A stretch of DNA of 64,000 bases from contig JAETQR010000017.1 in assembly GCA_021770615.1 (NCBI GenBank), positions 16,943-80,942 on the forward strand. The letters run 5' to 3'. The notes under the pieces are model-generated. The model was not told the origin of the DNA. It saw nothing but the letters and a program-made list of their open reading frames with translations, and searched no databases. Shown piece by piece: positions 44,521 to 53,209 of the stretch (positions within the stretch are counted from its first letter, which is position 1; each line of letters starts with the position of its first letter). A program made the position numbers and the translations under genes. Source of the DNA: Lachnospiraceae bacterium. Its GTDB lineage: Bacteria > Bacillota_A > Clostridia > Lachnospirales > Lachnospiraceae.

Positions 44521-45834
44521 ATGGCAAATGATACGAAACAGGATATTATGAGGATGGTGGAAGAAGAGGATGTCGGATTCATCCGTCTGCAGTTTGCAGA
44601 CAGTTTTGGCGCATTAAAAAATGTGGCGATGACGAGCAATCATCTGGAGAGGATCTTAAATAACCAGTGTATGTTTGACGGTGCTGCGATCCAGGGATAT
44701 GATACAAAGGAATTATCGGAATTCATCCTCGCACCGGATCTGGATACCTTTGCGATCTTTCCGTGGCGGCCCCAGAGGGGGCGGGTGGCAAGGTTTATCT
44801 GTGATGTGCTGAATCCCGATGGGACGCCATATGAAGCGGATCCGAGACACATTTTAAAGAGTGTGCTGGCGGATGCCGGAAAGGACGGTTATACATTTCA
44901 TGCCGGCCCGGAGAACCAGTTCTTTCTTTTTGATACGGATGAAAATGGCGAGCCGACCACGATGTCAAATGAAAAGGGGGGCTTTTTTGATATCGGGCCT
45001 CTCGATTCCGGGGAAAATGCAAGACGCGACATGGTTCTGTCTCTCGAGGAGATGGGGTTTGTCGTGGAGAGTTCCTATCATTCCAATGAGGTTGCGCAGC
45101 ACTGCATCGAGCTCATGGCTGCAGAGGGGCTGAAAACAGCAGATGATATTATGACATTTAAGCTTACCGTCCGCACGGTGGCGAGAAGGCACGGCCTTCA
45201 CGCGACATTTATGCCAAAGCCAACATATGGCAGGAAGGGTTCTGCCATGATGCTCAATATGTATTTATCAAAAGATGGGAAAAATATTTTTGAAGATGGA
45301 TCGGCGCCGGATGGATTAAGCAAAACGGCGTATCATTTTATGGCGGGGATCATCCGTCATATAAAGGGACTGACGCTGATCAATAACCCGCTGATCAATT
45401 CCTATAAAAGACTGGTACCAGGCTATAATGCCCCGGTAGATATCACATGGTCAAGAACGAACCGCACGCCGCTCATCCGGATCACAAATATGGGCTCGAT
45501 CGGTTCGAGGGTTGTTTTGAGGAGCCCGGACGGAGCGAGCAATCCGTATCTTGTCCTCGCCGGATGTCTGGCGGCCGGACTTCAGGGGATCCGTGAGAAG
45601 ATGGAGCCACCGGTCAGTATGGATGATGCATCCCGTGACAGTATGATAAAATTTGATATACTGCCACGGACGTTGAGAGAGGCAGTACGGGCCTTTGAGG
45701 AGGATACATTTTTACAGGATGTATTTGGCAAAACACTTTCGGATATCATTATCCGTGAGAAGACAGAAGAGTGGGAAGAATTTTCGAGCCAGGTCACAGC
45801 CTGGGAGGTAGAAAAATATCTGGACCGCATTTAG
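44521..45834 (+). CDS. glnA: Glutamine synthetase, type I
   Basis: 437 residues from ATG 44521, seven bases after GGAG; an in-frame ATG at 44509 overlaps that site. It condenses glutamate and ammonia with ATP. Conserved parts are DGAAIQGY (latch/Asp site), AGPENQFFLF, the metal/glutamate region SNEVAQHCIEL, TFMPKPTYGRKGSAMMLNMYLS and NRTPLIRI. The length and a C-terminus lacking the usual adenylylation tyrosine loop fit the Gram-positive GSI-alpha type. An ANTAR regulator follows 18 bp downstream. Confidence 0.95.
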   Translation: MANDTKQDIMRMVEEEDVGFIRLQFADSFGALKNVAMTSNHLERILNNQCMFDGAAIQGYDTKELSEFILAPDLDTFAIFPWRPQRGRVARFICDVLNPDGTPYEADPRHILKSVLADAGKDGYTFHAGPENQFFLFDTDENGEPTTMSNEKGGFFDIGPLDSGENARRDMVLSLEEMGFVVESSYHSNEVAQHCIELMAAEGLKTADDIMTFKLTVRTVARRHGLHATFMPKPTYGRKGSAMMLNMYLSKDGKNIFEDGSAPDGLSKTAYHFMAGIIRHIKGLTLINNPLINSYKRLVPGYNAPVDITWSRTNRTPLIRITNMGSIGSRVVLRSPDGASNPYLVLAGCLAAGLQGIREKMEPPVSMDDASRDSMIKFDILPRTLREAVRAFEEDTFLQDVFGKTLSDIIIREKTEEWEEFSSQVTAWEVEKYLDRI

Positions 45835-45852
45835 GTCTGGTTTAGGAGGTGA

Positions 45853-46404
45853 ATGTCTGTTATGCGTATCATTGTGGCATTTCCCAAACTAGACGATGCG
45901 AAAAATTTAAAAAATGTTTTGAACCGGAATGGATTTGATGATATACTGGCATGTAACAGTGCGTCCCAGGTCATCGGTGCGGCAAATGAGACCGATGCCG
46001 GTGTGGTGGTGTGCGGTTATAAGCTGACAGATATGCACTATAGTGAGTTGTTTGGCTATCTCCCGAGAGAGTTTTCCATGCTCCTTGTGGCGAGCCCGGC
46101 AAAATTTCAGGACTGTTACAGCAGTGAGATCGTCTGTCTTTCCATGCCCCTTCACACCCGTGAATTTATAAATACGATACATATGATGACGCTGGATCTC
46201 CGGAAAGAGATCGCACGCAGGAACAAAAGACTGCCAAAAAAACGGACTGAGGAAGAGCAAAGGACGATTGAAATGGCAAAAGCGCTTCTTATGGAGCGCA
46301 ATCAGATGACGGAAGATGAGGCGCACAAATACATTCAGAAACTCAGTATGGACAGTGGGAATAATCTCGTTGAAACCGCTGAGATGATTTTGGCATTTGA
46401 GTAG
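45853..46404 (+). CDS. Pseudo-receiver/ANTAR RNA-binding antiterminator
   Basis: 183 residues. The first 115 have a receiver-like fold in which the phospho-acceptor position is occupied by CGYKLTD instead of an Asp-containing strand end, so it is a pseudo-receiver. After a basic linker, residues 130-182 are an ANTAR domain (EEEQRTIEMAKALLMERNQMTEDEAHKYIQKL in pieces of the usual pattern, ending SMDS..NLVETAEMIL). ANTAR proteins bind paired hexaloop hairpins and prevent termination, often of nitrogen genes in clostridia. Candidates are the gltB leader or sites elsewhere. ATG 45862 is an alternative start. Confidence 0.9.
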   Translation: MSVMRIIVAFPKLDDAKNLKNVLNRNGFDDILACNSASQVIGAANETDAGVVVCGYKLTDMHYSELFGYLPREFSMLLVASPAKFQDCYSSEIVCLSMPLHTREFINTIHMMTLDLRKEIARRNKRLPKKRTEEEQRTIEMAKALLMERNQMTEDEAHKYIQKLSMDSGNNLVETAEMILAFE

Positions 46405-46421
46405 TGGAAAGGAATTAGGAT

Positions 46422-47519
46422 ATGAAAGCTTTTTTGATTCTGGAAGATGGAACTGTGTTTACCGGAACGAGTATCGGAAGCACAAGGGAAATAATAAGTG
46501 AGATCGTATTTAATACGTCAATGACGGGATATCTTGAAGTACTGACTGATCCAAGTTATGCGGGACAGGCGGTGGCCATGACCTATCCACTGATCGGTAA
46601 TTATGGGATCTGCCGGAAGGATATGGAATCGAAGTCATCCAGTACAGATGGTTTTATCGTTCGTGAATTGTCCCGTCTCGGCAGTAATTTCAGGTCAGAA
46701 CAGAGCATACAGGAGTTCCTTCTGGAGCAGAATATCCCGGGGATCGAGGGGATCGATACCAGAGCTCTCACAAAGAGGCTCAGGGAAAAGGGTACGATGA
46801 ACGGTATGATCACGACGAATGAGAATCAGGATTTGGATACCGTGATAAAACGATTAAAAGAATACCGTGTCCGCGGTGTGGTAGACAGGGTGACGACGAA
46901 AGAGATCCTTACCTGCCGGCCGGGGGATTTTGATACCGATAGCAGCATTCCGATCACGAAGAAGGTTGCTATTCTTGACGTTGGGACGAAATTTAATATT
47001 GCAAGATGTCTTTTGGAGCGGGGCTGTGAAGTGACAATCTATCCGGCAGGAACAGAGGCGGAAGATATCCTTTCCCGGAAGCCGGATGGGATCATGATCA
47101 CAAATGGTCCGGGAGATCCGAAAGAATGTACGGAGATCATCGAGAATTTGAAAGAGATCTATGCGTCCGGGATCCCTGTTTTTGCAATCTGTCTTGGTCA
47201 CCAGCTCATGGCGCTGGCAAATGGAGCAGACACGGAAAAGATGAAATACGGACACCGCGGGGCCAATCATCCGGTGAAGGATTTGGAGACCGGAAGGGTT
47301 TATATTTCATCCCAGAACCACGGGTATGTCGTGAAAGCAGATACCGTTCCAAAAGATGTGGCCGAGGTCTCGTTTATCAATGTAAATGACGGCACGGTAG
47401 AGGGACTGAAATATACCAACCGTCCGGTATTTACTGTGCAATTTCATCCGGAGGCCTGTGCCGGGCCGAAAGATTCCGGAGTGTTATTTGACCGGTTCAT
47501 GAAGATGATGGAGAGGTAA
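46422..47519 (+). CDS. carA: Carbamoyl-phosphate synthase, small subunit
   Basis: 365 residues, the glutaminase subunit that feeds ammonia to CarB for arginine and pyrimidine synthesis. N-terminal domain FLILEDGTVFTGTSIG; C-terminal class I amidotransferase with the nucleophile Cys in FAICLGHQLMALA and the His-Glu pair in VQFHPEACAGP. Start after GGAAAGGAATTAGG, 17 bp behind the ANTAR gene and 14 bp before carB, so glnA-ANTAR-carAB look like one transcript. Confidence 0.96.
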   Translation: MKAFLILEDGTVFTGTSIGSTREIISEIVFNTSMTGYLEVLTDPSYAGQAVAMTYPLIGNYGICRKDMESKSSSTDGFIVRELSRLGSNFRSEQSIQEFLLEQNIPGIEGIDTRALTKRLREKGTMNGMITTNENQDLDTVIKRLKEYRVRGVVDRVTTKEILTCRPGDFDTDSSIPITKKVAILDVGTKFNIARCLLERGCEVTIYPAGTEAEDILSRKPDGIMITNGPGDPKECTEIIENLKEIYASGIPVFAICLGHQLMALANGADTEKMKYGHRGANHPVKDLETGRVYISSQNHGYVVKADTVPKDVAEVSFINVNDGTVEGLKYTNRPVFTVQFHPEACAGPKDSGVLFDRFMKMMER

Positions 47520-47533
47520 GGAGGAAAGACAGA

Positions 47534-50500
47534 ATGCCAAAAATAAACGGAATACAAAAAGTGCTGGTGATCGGTTCCGGACCGATCGTTATCGGTCAGG
47601 CGGCAGAGTTTGACTATGCGGGAACACAGGCATGCCGTTCCCTGAAGGAAGAGGGAATGGAGGTCGTCCTCATCAATTCCAACCCTGCCACGATCATGAC
47701 CGATAAGGACATTGCAGATAAAGTATATATCGAGCCCCTTACCGTAGATGTCGTAAAAAATCTTATCAGGAAAGAGCGACCTGACAGCGTACTGCCGACT
47801 TTGGGGGGGCAGGCAGCATTAAATATTGCGATGGAGTTAGAAGAATGCGGTTTTCTGAGTGAGCAGGGGGTACGCCTCATTGGGACAACCTCGCTTACGA
47901 TAAAAAAAGCAGAAGACCGTCTTGAATTTAAAAATACGATGGAGAAGATCGGAGAGCCGATCGCTGCCAGTGAAGTCGTGGAGACCGTGGAGGATGCGGT
48001 GGCATTCACAAATACGATCGGTTATCCGGTTGTGATCCGTCCGGCCTACACGCTTGGCGGAAGTGGCGGCGGGATCGCTCAGGATGAGGAAGAATTACGG
48101 GAAATATGTTCCAATGGACTGCGTCTTTCCCGTGTGGGGCAGTGCCTGATCGAGCGCTGTATCGCCGGTTGGAAAGAGATTGAATATGAGGTTATGCGGG
48201 ACGCCGGCGGGAACTGTATCACGGTCTGTAATATGGAGAATCTGGATCCGGTTGGTGTGCATACCGGAGATAGTATTGTGGTAGCTCCATCCCAGACGCT
48301 TTCCGATAAAGAATATCAGATGCTCCGTTCATCGGCGCTGAATATTATTACCGAACTGAATATTACGGGTGGTTGTAACGTACAGTTTGCTCTTCATCCA
48401 GAGTCCTTTGAGTACTGTGTCATCGAAGTCAATCCCCGGGTGAGCCGCTCATCGGCGCTCGCCTCCAAGGCGACGGGATACCCGATCGCAAAAGTGGCAG
48501 CAAAGATCGCACTTGGTTATACATTAGATGAGATCCCGAATGCCATCACCGGAAAGACGTTTGCCAGTTTTGAACCGACACTGGATTATTGTGTCGTAAA
48601 GATTCCGAGACTTCCGTTTGATAAATTTATCAAGGCGAAGAGAACACTCACGACCCAGATGAAGGCGACGGGGGAGGTCATGAGCATCTGTACGAATTTT
48701 GAAGGGGCTCTTATGAAGGCGCTCCGTTCCCTGGAGCAGCATATTGACAGCCTTGATATTGGAAGATATACCGACCGTTCAAAAGAAGAACTTTTAGAGC
48801 GTGTCGAGATCGTAGATGACCGGAGGATCTATGTCATTGCAGAACTGCTTCGCAAGGGAGCTTCGTATGATGAGATCCACGGTATTACAAAGATTGATAA
48901 ATGGTTTATCGATAAGATTGCCATTCTGGTCCGGATGGAGCAGCGGTTAAAGACGGAAACGCTTACGCCGGAGCTTTTAGCTGAGGCGAAGCGGATCGAG
49001 TTTCCGGACAATGTTATCGCACGGTATACAGGGATGACAGAGAGAGAAGTCCATGATATGCGGATCGCCAATGGAATTACGGCCGCTTTTAAAATGGTAG
49101 ATACGTGTGCGGGTGAGTTTGACGCTGCCACACCATATTATTACAGTTGTTTTGGCAGTGAGTGTGAGGTGGATGCCACGAGGACGAAAAAGAAGGTCAT
49201 GGTGCTTGGCTCCGGGCCGATCCGCATCGGTCAGGGGATCGAATTTGACTTTTGTTCGGTGCACAGTGCATGGTCACTGGAAAAAAGTGGGTTTGAGACG
49301 ATCATTGTCAACAACAACCCGGAGACGGTCAGCACGGATTTTGACGTGGCGAACAAACTTTATTTTGAACCTCTCACACCGGAAGACGTAGAAAATATCG
49401 TGGCATTGGAAAAGCCGGACGGGGCAGTTGTCCAGTTTGGCGGACAGACAGCGATCAAACTGACGGAGGCGCTCCGTGAGATGGGAGTTCCGATTTTTGG
49501 AACAAGTGCGGAAAATGTAGATGCCGCAGAGGATAGAGAATTGTTTGATGCGATCTTAGAGGAGTGTCAGATCCCAAGGCCGAAAGGACAGACCGTGTTT
49601 ACAACGGAAGAAGCACTGGCGGCAGCAAATGAGCTTGGTTATCCGGTGCTCGTCCGTCCGTCTTATGTACTTGGGGGACAGGGGATGCAGATTGCGATCA
49701 ACGATGATGATATCGTCGAGTTTATGTCTGTGATCAACCGGCATGTGCAGGAACATCCGATCCTTGTGGATAAATATCTCATGGGAAAGGAAGTAGAAGT
49801 CGATGCCGTATGTGACGGTGAGGAGATTCTGATCCCTGGCATCATGGAACATATTGAGAGGGCAGGAATCCACTCCGGCGACAGCATTTCAGTCTATCCG
49901 GCGCAGAGCATCAAGCCGGAGGTACAGGATGTGCTCGTGGATTATACGAGGAAACTTGCGAGATCGCTGCATGTCATCGGCCTGATCAACATCCAGTTTA
50001 TCGTCTATAACGATGAGGTATTTGTCATCGAAGTCAATCCCCGTTCTTCCCGGACCGTACCATATATCAGCAAGGTAACAGGAATCCCAATCGTAAAACT
50101 TGCCTCACAGGTCATTCTCGGGAAGAAATTAAAAGATTTGGGATACGAGACAGGTTTGGCGAAAAAGGCAGATTATATCGCGATCAAGATGCCGGTATTT
50201 TCCTTTGAGAAACTCAGGGGAGCAGAGATCAGCCTCGGCCCGGAGATGAAATCGACCGGAGAGTGTCTCGGGATCGCAAAGACATTTAATGAGGCGTTGT
50301 CAAAGGCATTTCTCGGTGCAGGGATCAATCTTCCGAAACATAAGAAGGTGATACTTACAGTCAAGACGCAGGCACAGGAGGAAGCGGTATCTGTGGCAAG
50401 GCGGTTTATTGATCTTGGTTATGAGATCTATGCTACGAGAGGAACCCAGAAAGCTCTCGCGAAGGCGGGCGTGGAAGTGATCGGGGTCAATAAGATCGAG

Positions 50501-50737
50501 CAGGAGCCGCCGACACTGATGGATCTCCTCCTCGGCCATGAGATCGATCTTGTGATCGATATTCCGAAACAGGGAGAGCATTCCCACGATGGATTTTTGA
50601 TCCGGCGTACATCGATCGAGACCGGCGTTACCTGTCTGACTTCACTGGATACGGCCAATGCGCTGCTTACAAGCCTGGAAAATGTTGACAATACAAAAAT
50701 GTCTCTTGTGGATATTGCGACGATCGAGGGGCGGTAG
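47534..50737 (+). CDS. carB: Carbamoyl-phosphate synthase, large subunit
   Basis: 1067 residues, full length. Two homologous ATP-grasp halves: the first with VLVIGSGPIVIGQAAEFDYAG and RPAYTLGGSGGG, the second with VLGSGPIRIGQGIEFDF and RPSYVLGGQGM. The C-terminal MGS-like allosteric domain (from about residue 930) normally binds ornithine/IMP/UMP-type effectors. Start after AAGGAGGAAAG. In this block glutamine made by GlnA can be used directly by CarAB. Confidence 0.97.
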   Translation: MPKINGIQKVLVIGSGPIVIGQAAEFDYAGTQACRSLKEEGMEVVLINSNPATIMTDKDIADKVYIEPLTVDVVKNLIRKERPDSVLPTLGGQAALNIAMELEECGFLSEQGVRLIGTTSLTIKKAEDRLEFKNTMEKIGEPIAASEVVETVEDAVAFTNTIGYPVVIRPAYTLGGSGGGIAQDEEELREICSNGLRLSRVGQCLIERCIAGWKEIEYEVMRDAGGNCITVCNMENLDPVGVHTGDSIVVAPSQTLSDKEYQMLRSSALNIITELNITGGCNVQFALHPESFEYCVIEVNPRVSRSSALASKATGYPIAKVAAKIALGYTLDEIPNAITGKTFASFEPTLDYCVVKIPRLPFDKFIKAKRTLTTQMKATGEVMSICTNFEGALMKALRSLEQHIDSLDIGRYTDRSKEELLERVEIVDDRRIYVIAELLRKGASYDEIHGITKIDKWFIDKIAILVRMEQRLKTETLTPELLAEAKRIEFPDNVIARYTGMTEREVHDMRIANGITAAFKMVDTCAGEFDAATPYYYSCFGSECEVDATRTKKKVMVLGSGPIRIGQGIEFDFCSVHSAWSLEKSGFETIIVNNNPETVSTDFDVANKLYFEPLTPEDVENIVALEKPDGAVVQFGGQTAIKLTEALREMGVPIFGTSAENVDAAEDRELFDAILEECQIPRPKGQTVFTTEEALAAANELGYPVLVRPSYVLGGQGMQIAINDDDIVEFMSVINRHVQEHPILVDKYLMGKEVEVDAVCDGEEILIPGIMEHIERAGIHSGDSISVYPAQSIKPEVQDVLVDYTRKLARSLHVIGLINIQFIVYNDEVFVIEVNPRSSRTVPYISKVTGIPIVKLASQVILGKKLKDLGYETGLAKKADYIAIKMPVFSFEKLRGAEISLGPEMKSTGECLGIAKTFNEALSKAFLGAGINLPKHKKVILTVKTQAQEEAVSVARRFIDLGYEIYATRGTQKALAKAGVEVIGVNKIEQEPPTLMDLLLGHEIDLVIDIPKQGEHSHDGFLIRRTSIETGVTCLTSLDTANALLTSLENVDNTKMSLVDIATIEGR

Positions 50738-50780
50738 AGAAGGGAAACTGCACCGAAAATCAGGAAATAGGAGTGATTTG

Positions 50781-50814
50781 TTGAACTATTATAGAAAAAC
50801 AGGTATAATAGTTC
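50781..50814 (+). promoter_or_regulatory. Promoter covered by a perfect inverted repeat, before the three-gene cassette
   Basis: -35 TTGAAC (50781-50786), 17-bp spacer, -10 TATAAT (50804-50809). GAACTATTATA (50783-50793) and TATAATAGTTC (50804-50814) are perfect 11-bp complements, so both core elements lie in the arms of one operator-like palindrome. Confidence 0.7.
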
Positions 50815-50846
50815 GATACAGATACAAATTTGAAAGTGGGTGCAAA

Positions 50847-51563
50847 ATGTCAACTAAGGTATATTTATGGATAGAGGATCGAAAAGGTAAGGCGAGTTAT
50901 ATATTTTGGGAAACATTGATGCAAAAGCTGTGCCCGAATGTAATTGTTGAAAGTAAGAAGAATAATAGTGAGCTTGTTAAGGCGGTAAAAGCCTTAACAG
51001 ACAAGGAGAATAAATACATTATTGTGTTTGATAATGCTTTTGATAATTTACAGGTATATCAGGAACAAAAGCGATTAAAAAAATATGCCGATATGAAAAG
51101 TAATGTACTACGGATGGATATCATATGCTTTGAATATGTTCTCTTAGAATTTAATAAGCTTATTGATTGGATTTATGCACCAAACGATGAATTTTTAGTG
51201 AAACGGGCAGATGCGATTCGTGCGAAAGAAATGTTGGTTGCGGCAATTCGATCGGGAGAACTGAATTATAAGATGATTCGGGAAATTATAATATATGACA
51301 ATAATCTTGAAAATCATAATATAGAACAGTTGTCTGCCAAACTATTATATGACTTGACGAGAAATACAGGATTTGAGGTGTCTAAAGGGAAAATTGGGGA
51401 ATGTTGGATCAAGTCATGCTGTGATTGGAGCAAACGTCAGAAAGATGATATTTGTGGTTTGGAGCATGATAAACTATCCATTGCAGATAAAATGAAAAGT
51501 ATTTACAGTGGAACTTCACTGAACAGAGAATTTGCGGAAGTTGGTTTGGAGGTGGCATTATGA
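50847..51563 (+). CDS. Unknown protein, first gene of three-gene cassette
   Basis: 238 residues from ATG 50847 (GAAAGTGGGTG upstream); the open frame extends back into carB but without support. The N-terminus alternates strands and helices: KVYLWIED, a helix, NVIVESK, a helix, then YIIVFDNAFDN. A Glu after the first strand and Asp residues after a later one recall TOPRIM or Rossmann-type nucleotide domains, but the match is weak. The C-terminal half is helical. Its stop overlaps the next start (ATGA). No signal peptide; cytoplasmic. Confidence 0.7.
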   Translation: MSTKVYLWIEDRKGKASYIFWETLMQKLCPNVIVESKKNNSELVKAVKALTDKENKYIIVFDNAFDNLQVYQEQKRLKKYADMKSNVLRMDIICFEYVLLEFNKLIDWIYAPNDEFLVKRADAIRAKEMLVAAIRSGELNYKMIREIIIYDNNLENHNIEQLSAKLLYDLTRNTGFEVSKGKIGECWIKSCCDWSKRQKDDICGLEHDKLSIADKMKSIYSGTSLNREFAEVGLEVAL

Positions 51564-52003
51564 TTACAATATATAAAAATAAAAATGACATCCCCCAGGA
51601 TATGGAATATATAGAGTTGAATGATGTATTTTTTAATCAAAATACAGCAGCCAGATTGGATGATTATGCGAAACAGATCGTAGAGCAGATCGATGAAGCA
51701 AAATTATGTAGTAAATATAAAATTGAGTCCAGGTTCAATCATGTTATTCTGGATGTTGACCATTTGTCTACCGGATGTAAGACGGTTTTAAATGTACTGT
51801 ATTTTCCAGATAAAGTTTTTTGTCTGAAAGAGTGTGGAGATAATGCGTTAGAAATATTATATGGTTTGGAGAATGGTTCTGTTTATAGTGATTATGCGAT
51901 GATACCTTTTGATATGGAGAGGGTCAATGTGTCTGTCGGTCAGGAAATTAGAACAATTAATGATTATGAAGAGTTAAAGGAGTGGTGGACAGATGAAAAG
52001 TAA
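51560..52003 (+). CDS. DUF4869-like protein, second gene of cassette
   Basis: 147 residues, starting in an ATGA overlap with the previous gene after GGAGGTGGC. Length and pattern (MITIYKNKND, NDVFFNQNTA near residue 22, a C-terminal segment ending ELKEWW) resemble DUF4869 proteins of Lachnospiraceae, which have no known function. Acidic, no membrane segment, no catalytic motif seen. It overlaps the third gene by 11 bp, so the three products are probably made in a fixed ratio. Confidence 0.7.
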   Translation: MITIYKNKNDIPQDMEYIELNDVFFNQNTAARLDDYAKQIVEQIDEAKLCSKYKIESRFNHVILDVDHLSTGCKTVLNVLYFPDKVFCLKECGDNALEILYGLENGSVYSDYAMIPFDMERVNVSVGQEIRTINDYEELKEWWTDEK

Positions 52004-52421
52004 ACCGGTCGTAATGGATCATTTTTTTACAGTTCATACTTCATTTATAATAAATATTACATTTACGAATAATCTTACATTGCTTACTGGGCCATCTGCG
52101 AACGGAAAGACTGCCTCCTTTTCGTTTATCAGGGAAAGTATGGCTGTGAATCCGAATATTGTTTGTTTGAATTATCTGGATTATCAGAAGGATATTAAAG
52201 AAATACTTATACATGAAAAAGGAAAGCTGATCGTAATTGATAATGCAGATATTTTATTGGATGATGAAACAAGAAAATATATTTCAATCGATGGGAATAA
52301 TCAGTATTTGATCATAGGGCGTAATCCTGGAAATTTGTTTACTACAAAGGAGAATCTGTTTGAACTGGTAAGTAAGAAAAAGGGGGAAGTGACGGAGTTT
52401 CAGATACGGCCATATTTATAG
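51993..52421 (+). CDS. Small P-loop NTPase-like protein, third gene of cassette
   Basis: 142 residues from ATG 51993 after AAGGAGTGG. Walker A GPSANGKT at 33-40 follows a beta strand (NLTLLTG), Walker B KLIVIDNAD at 78-86, and a strand YLIIGR near 105-110 could hold a sensor residue. That is a minimal ABC/SMC-like or AAA-like core without the helical or signature segments, so it may need a partner to hydrolyse ATP. Its two cassette partners are the obvious candidates. Confidence 0.75.
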   Translation: MKSKPVVMDHFFTVHTSFIINITFTNNLTLLTGPSANGKTASFSFIRESMAVNPNIVCLNYLDYQKDIKEILIHEKGKLIVIDNADILLDDETRKYISIDGNNQYLIIGRNPGNLFTTKENLFELVSKKKGEVTEFQIRPYL

Positions 52422-52440
52422 TAATAGTGGAGAAAAACAG

Positions 52441-52482
52441 AAGAACCGTTCAACGGGGTAATATCCAGTTGAATGGTTCTTT
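52441..52482. terminator. Terminator between the cassette and ktrA
   Basis: AAGAACC-G-TTCAAC pairs with GTTGAA-T-GGTTCTT around a 13-nt loop. The sequence is almost symmetric, so it may serve the plus-strand cassette and the convergent ktrAB; the plus-strand T-run is short (TTTAAAG). Confidence 0.65.
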
Positions 52483-52539
52483 AAAGTGTTGTAAGCCATA
52501 ATGATGTTTTTGATTTTTAACGGGAAAAGTATAATAAGA

Positions 52540-53193
52540 CTAATTCGTCATCGCCGACAACCGGAAGACATCACTGGATTTTCCGATCACGATGATATGA
52601 TCATCCTTTTTAAATATATAATCGCCAAGTGGCATCGGATCGATAAATGTCTGGTTTTTGATGGCGATGATATTTACATTGTACTTCTGGCGTACATTGA
52701 TTTCGATGATCGTATGTCCGATCCAGTCCGGAATGATCGGTATCTCAAAAATAGAACAGTCTGAGGTGAGTTCGATGTAGTCGAAAATATTTGTGGCGTT
52801 ATAACGGACGGCAAGCTTTTCGGCGATTTCCCTTTCCGGGAAAAATACTTCATCGGCACCGATCTTTTTCAAAAAGTCTGCCTGACGCGCCCGTTTCGCT
52901 TTGGAGATCACATATTTTGCCCCTTGTTCTTTTAAAATGGAAGTGATCTCCAGGGAGGAATAAAAGTCTTCGCCGATGGCGACAAAACAGTAGTCAAAAT
53001 TATTGACGCCGATGCTTTTTAATACGGCAGGGTTCGTGCAGTCGCCCGTGACCGCATCTCCAAATATCGTTGATAACTCTTGTATCTTTTCTTCATTCTT
53101 GTCAATGATCATGACATCATTTCCAAGTTCCTGCATTTTATGGGCCAGACACTGGCCAAGGATTCCCATTCCGATGACTAAGATTGATTTCAT
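52540..53193 (-). CDS. ktrA: KtrA/TrkA-type potassium channel regulatory subunit
   Basis: 217 residues from ATG 53193, which follows AAAAGGAGAAG; a TTG at 53217 would add eight residues without benefit. RCK_N Rossmann domain (ILVIGMGILGQCLA, then an acidic VMIIDKN that binds the ribose) binds NAD(H) or adenine nucleotides; RCK_C domain from about residue 135. It gates the membrane subunit encoded 16 bp upstream. KtrA is favoured over TrkA because there is a single RCK unit. Confidence 0.9.
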   Translation of the reverse strand: MKSILVIGMGILGQCLAHKMQELGNDVMIIDKNEEKIQELSTIFGDAVTGDCTNPAVLKSIGVNNFDYCFVAIGEDFYSSLEITSILKEQGAKYVISKAKRARQADFLKKIGADEVFFPEREIAEKLAVRYNATNIFDYIELTSDCSIFEIPIIPDWIGHTIIEINVRQKYNVNIIAIKNQTFIDPMPLGDYIFKKDDHIIVIGKSSDVFRLSAMTN

Positions 53194-53209
53194 ATTGATC
53201 TTCTCCTTT

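Noticed and set aside
50658..50846. N-terminal extension of the first cassette gene into carB
   Set aside because: It would overlap 80 bp of carB out of frame and bypass a good promoter and the ATG at 50847.
47614..50853. Several long minus-strand open frames opposite carB
   Set aside because: Shadows of a strongly biased coding strand; carB is complete and highly conserved.
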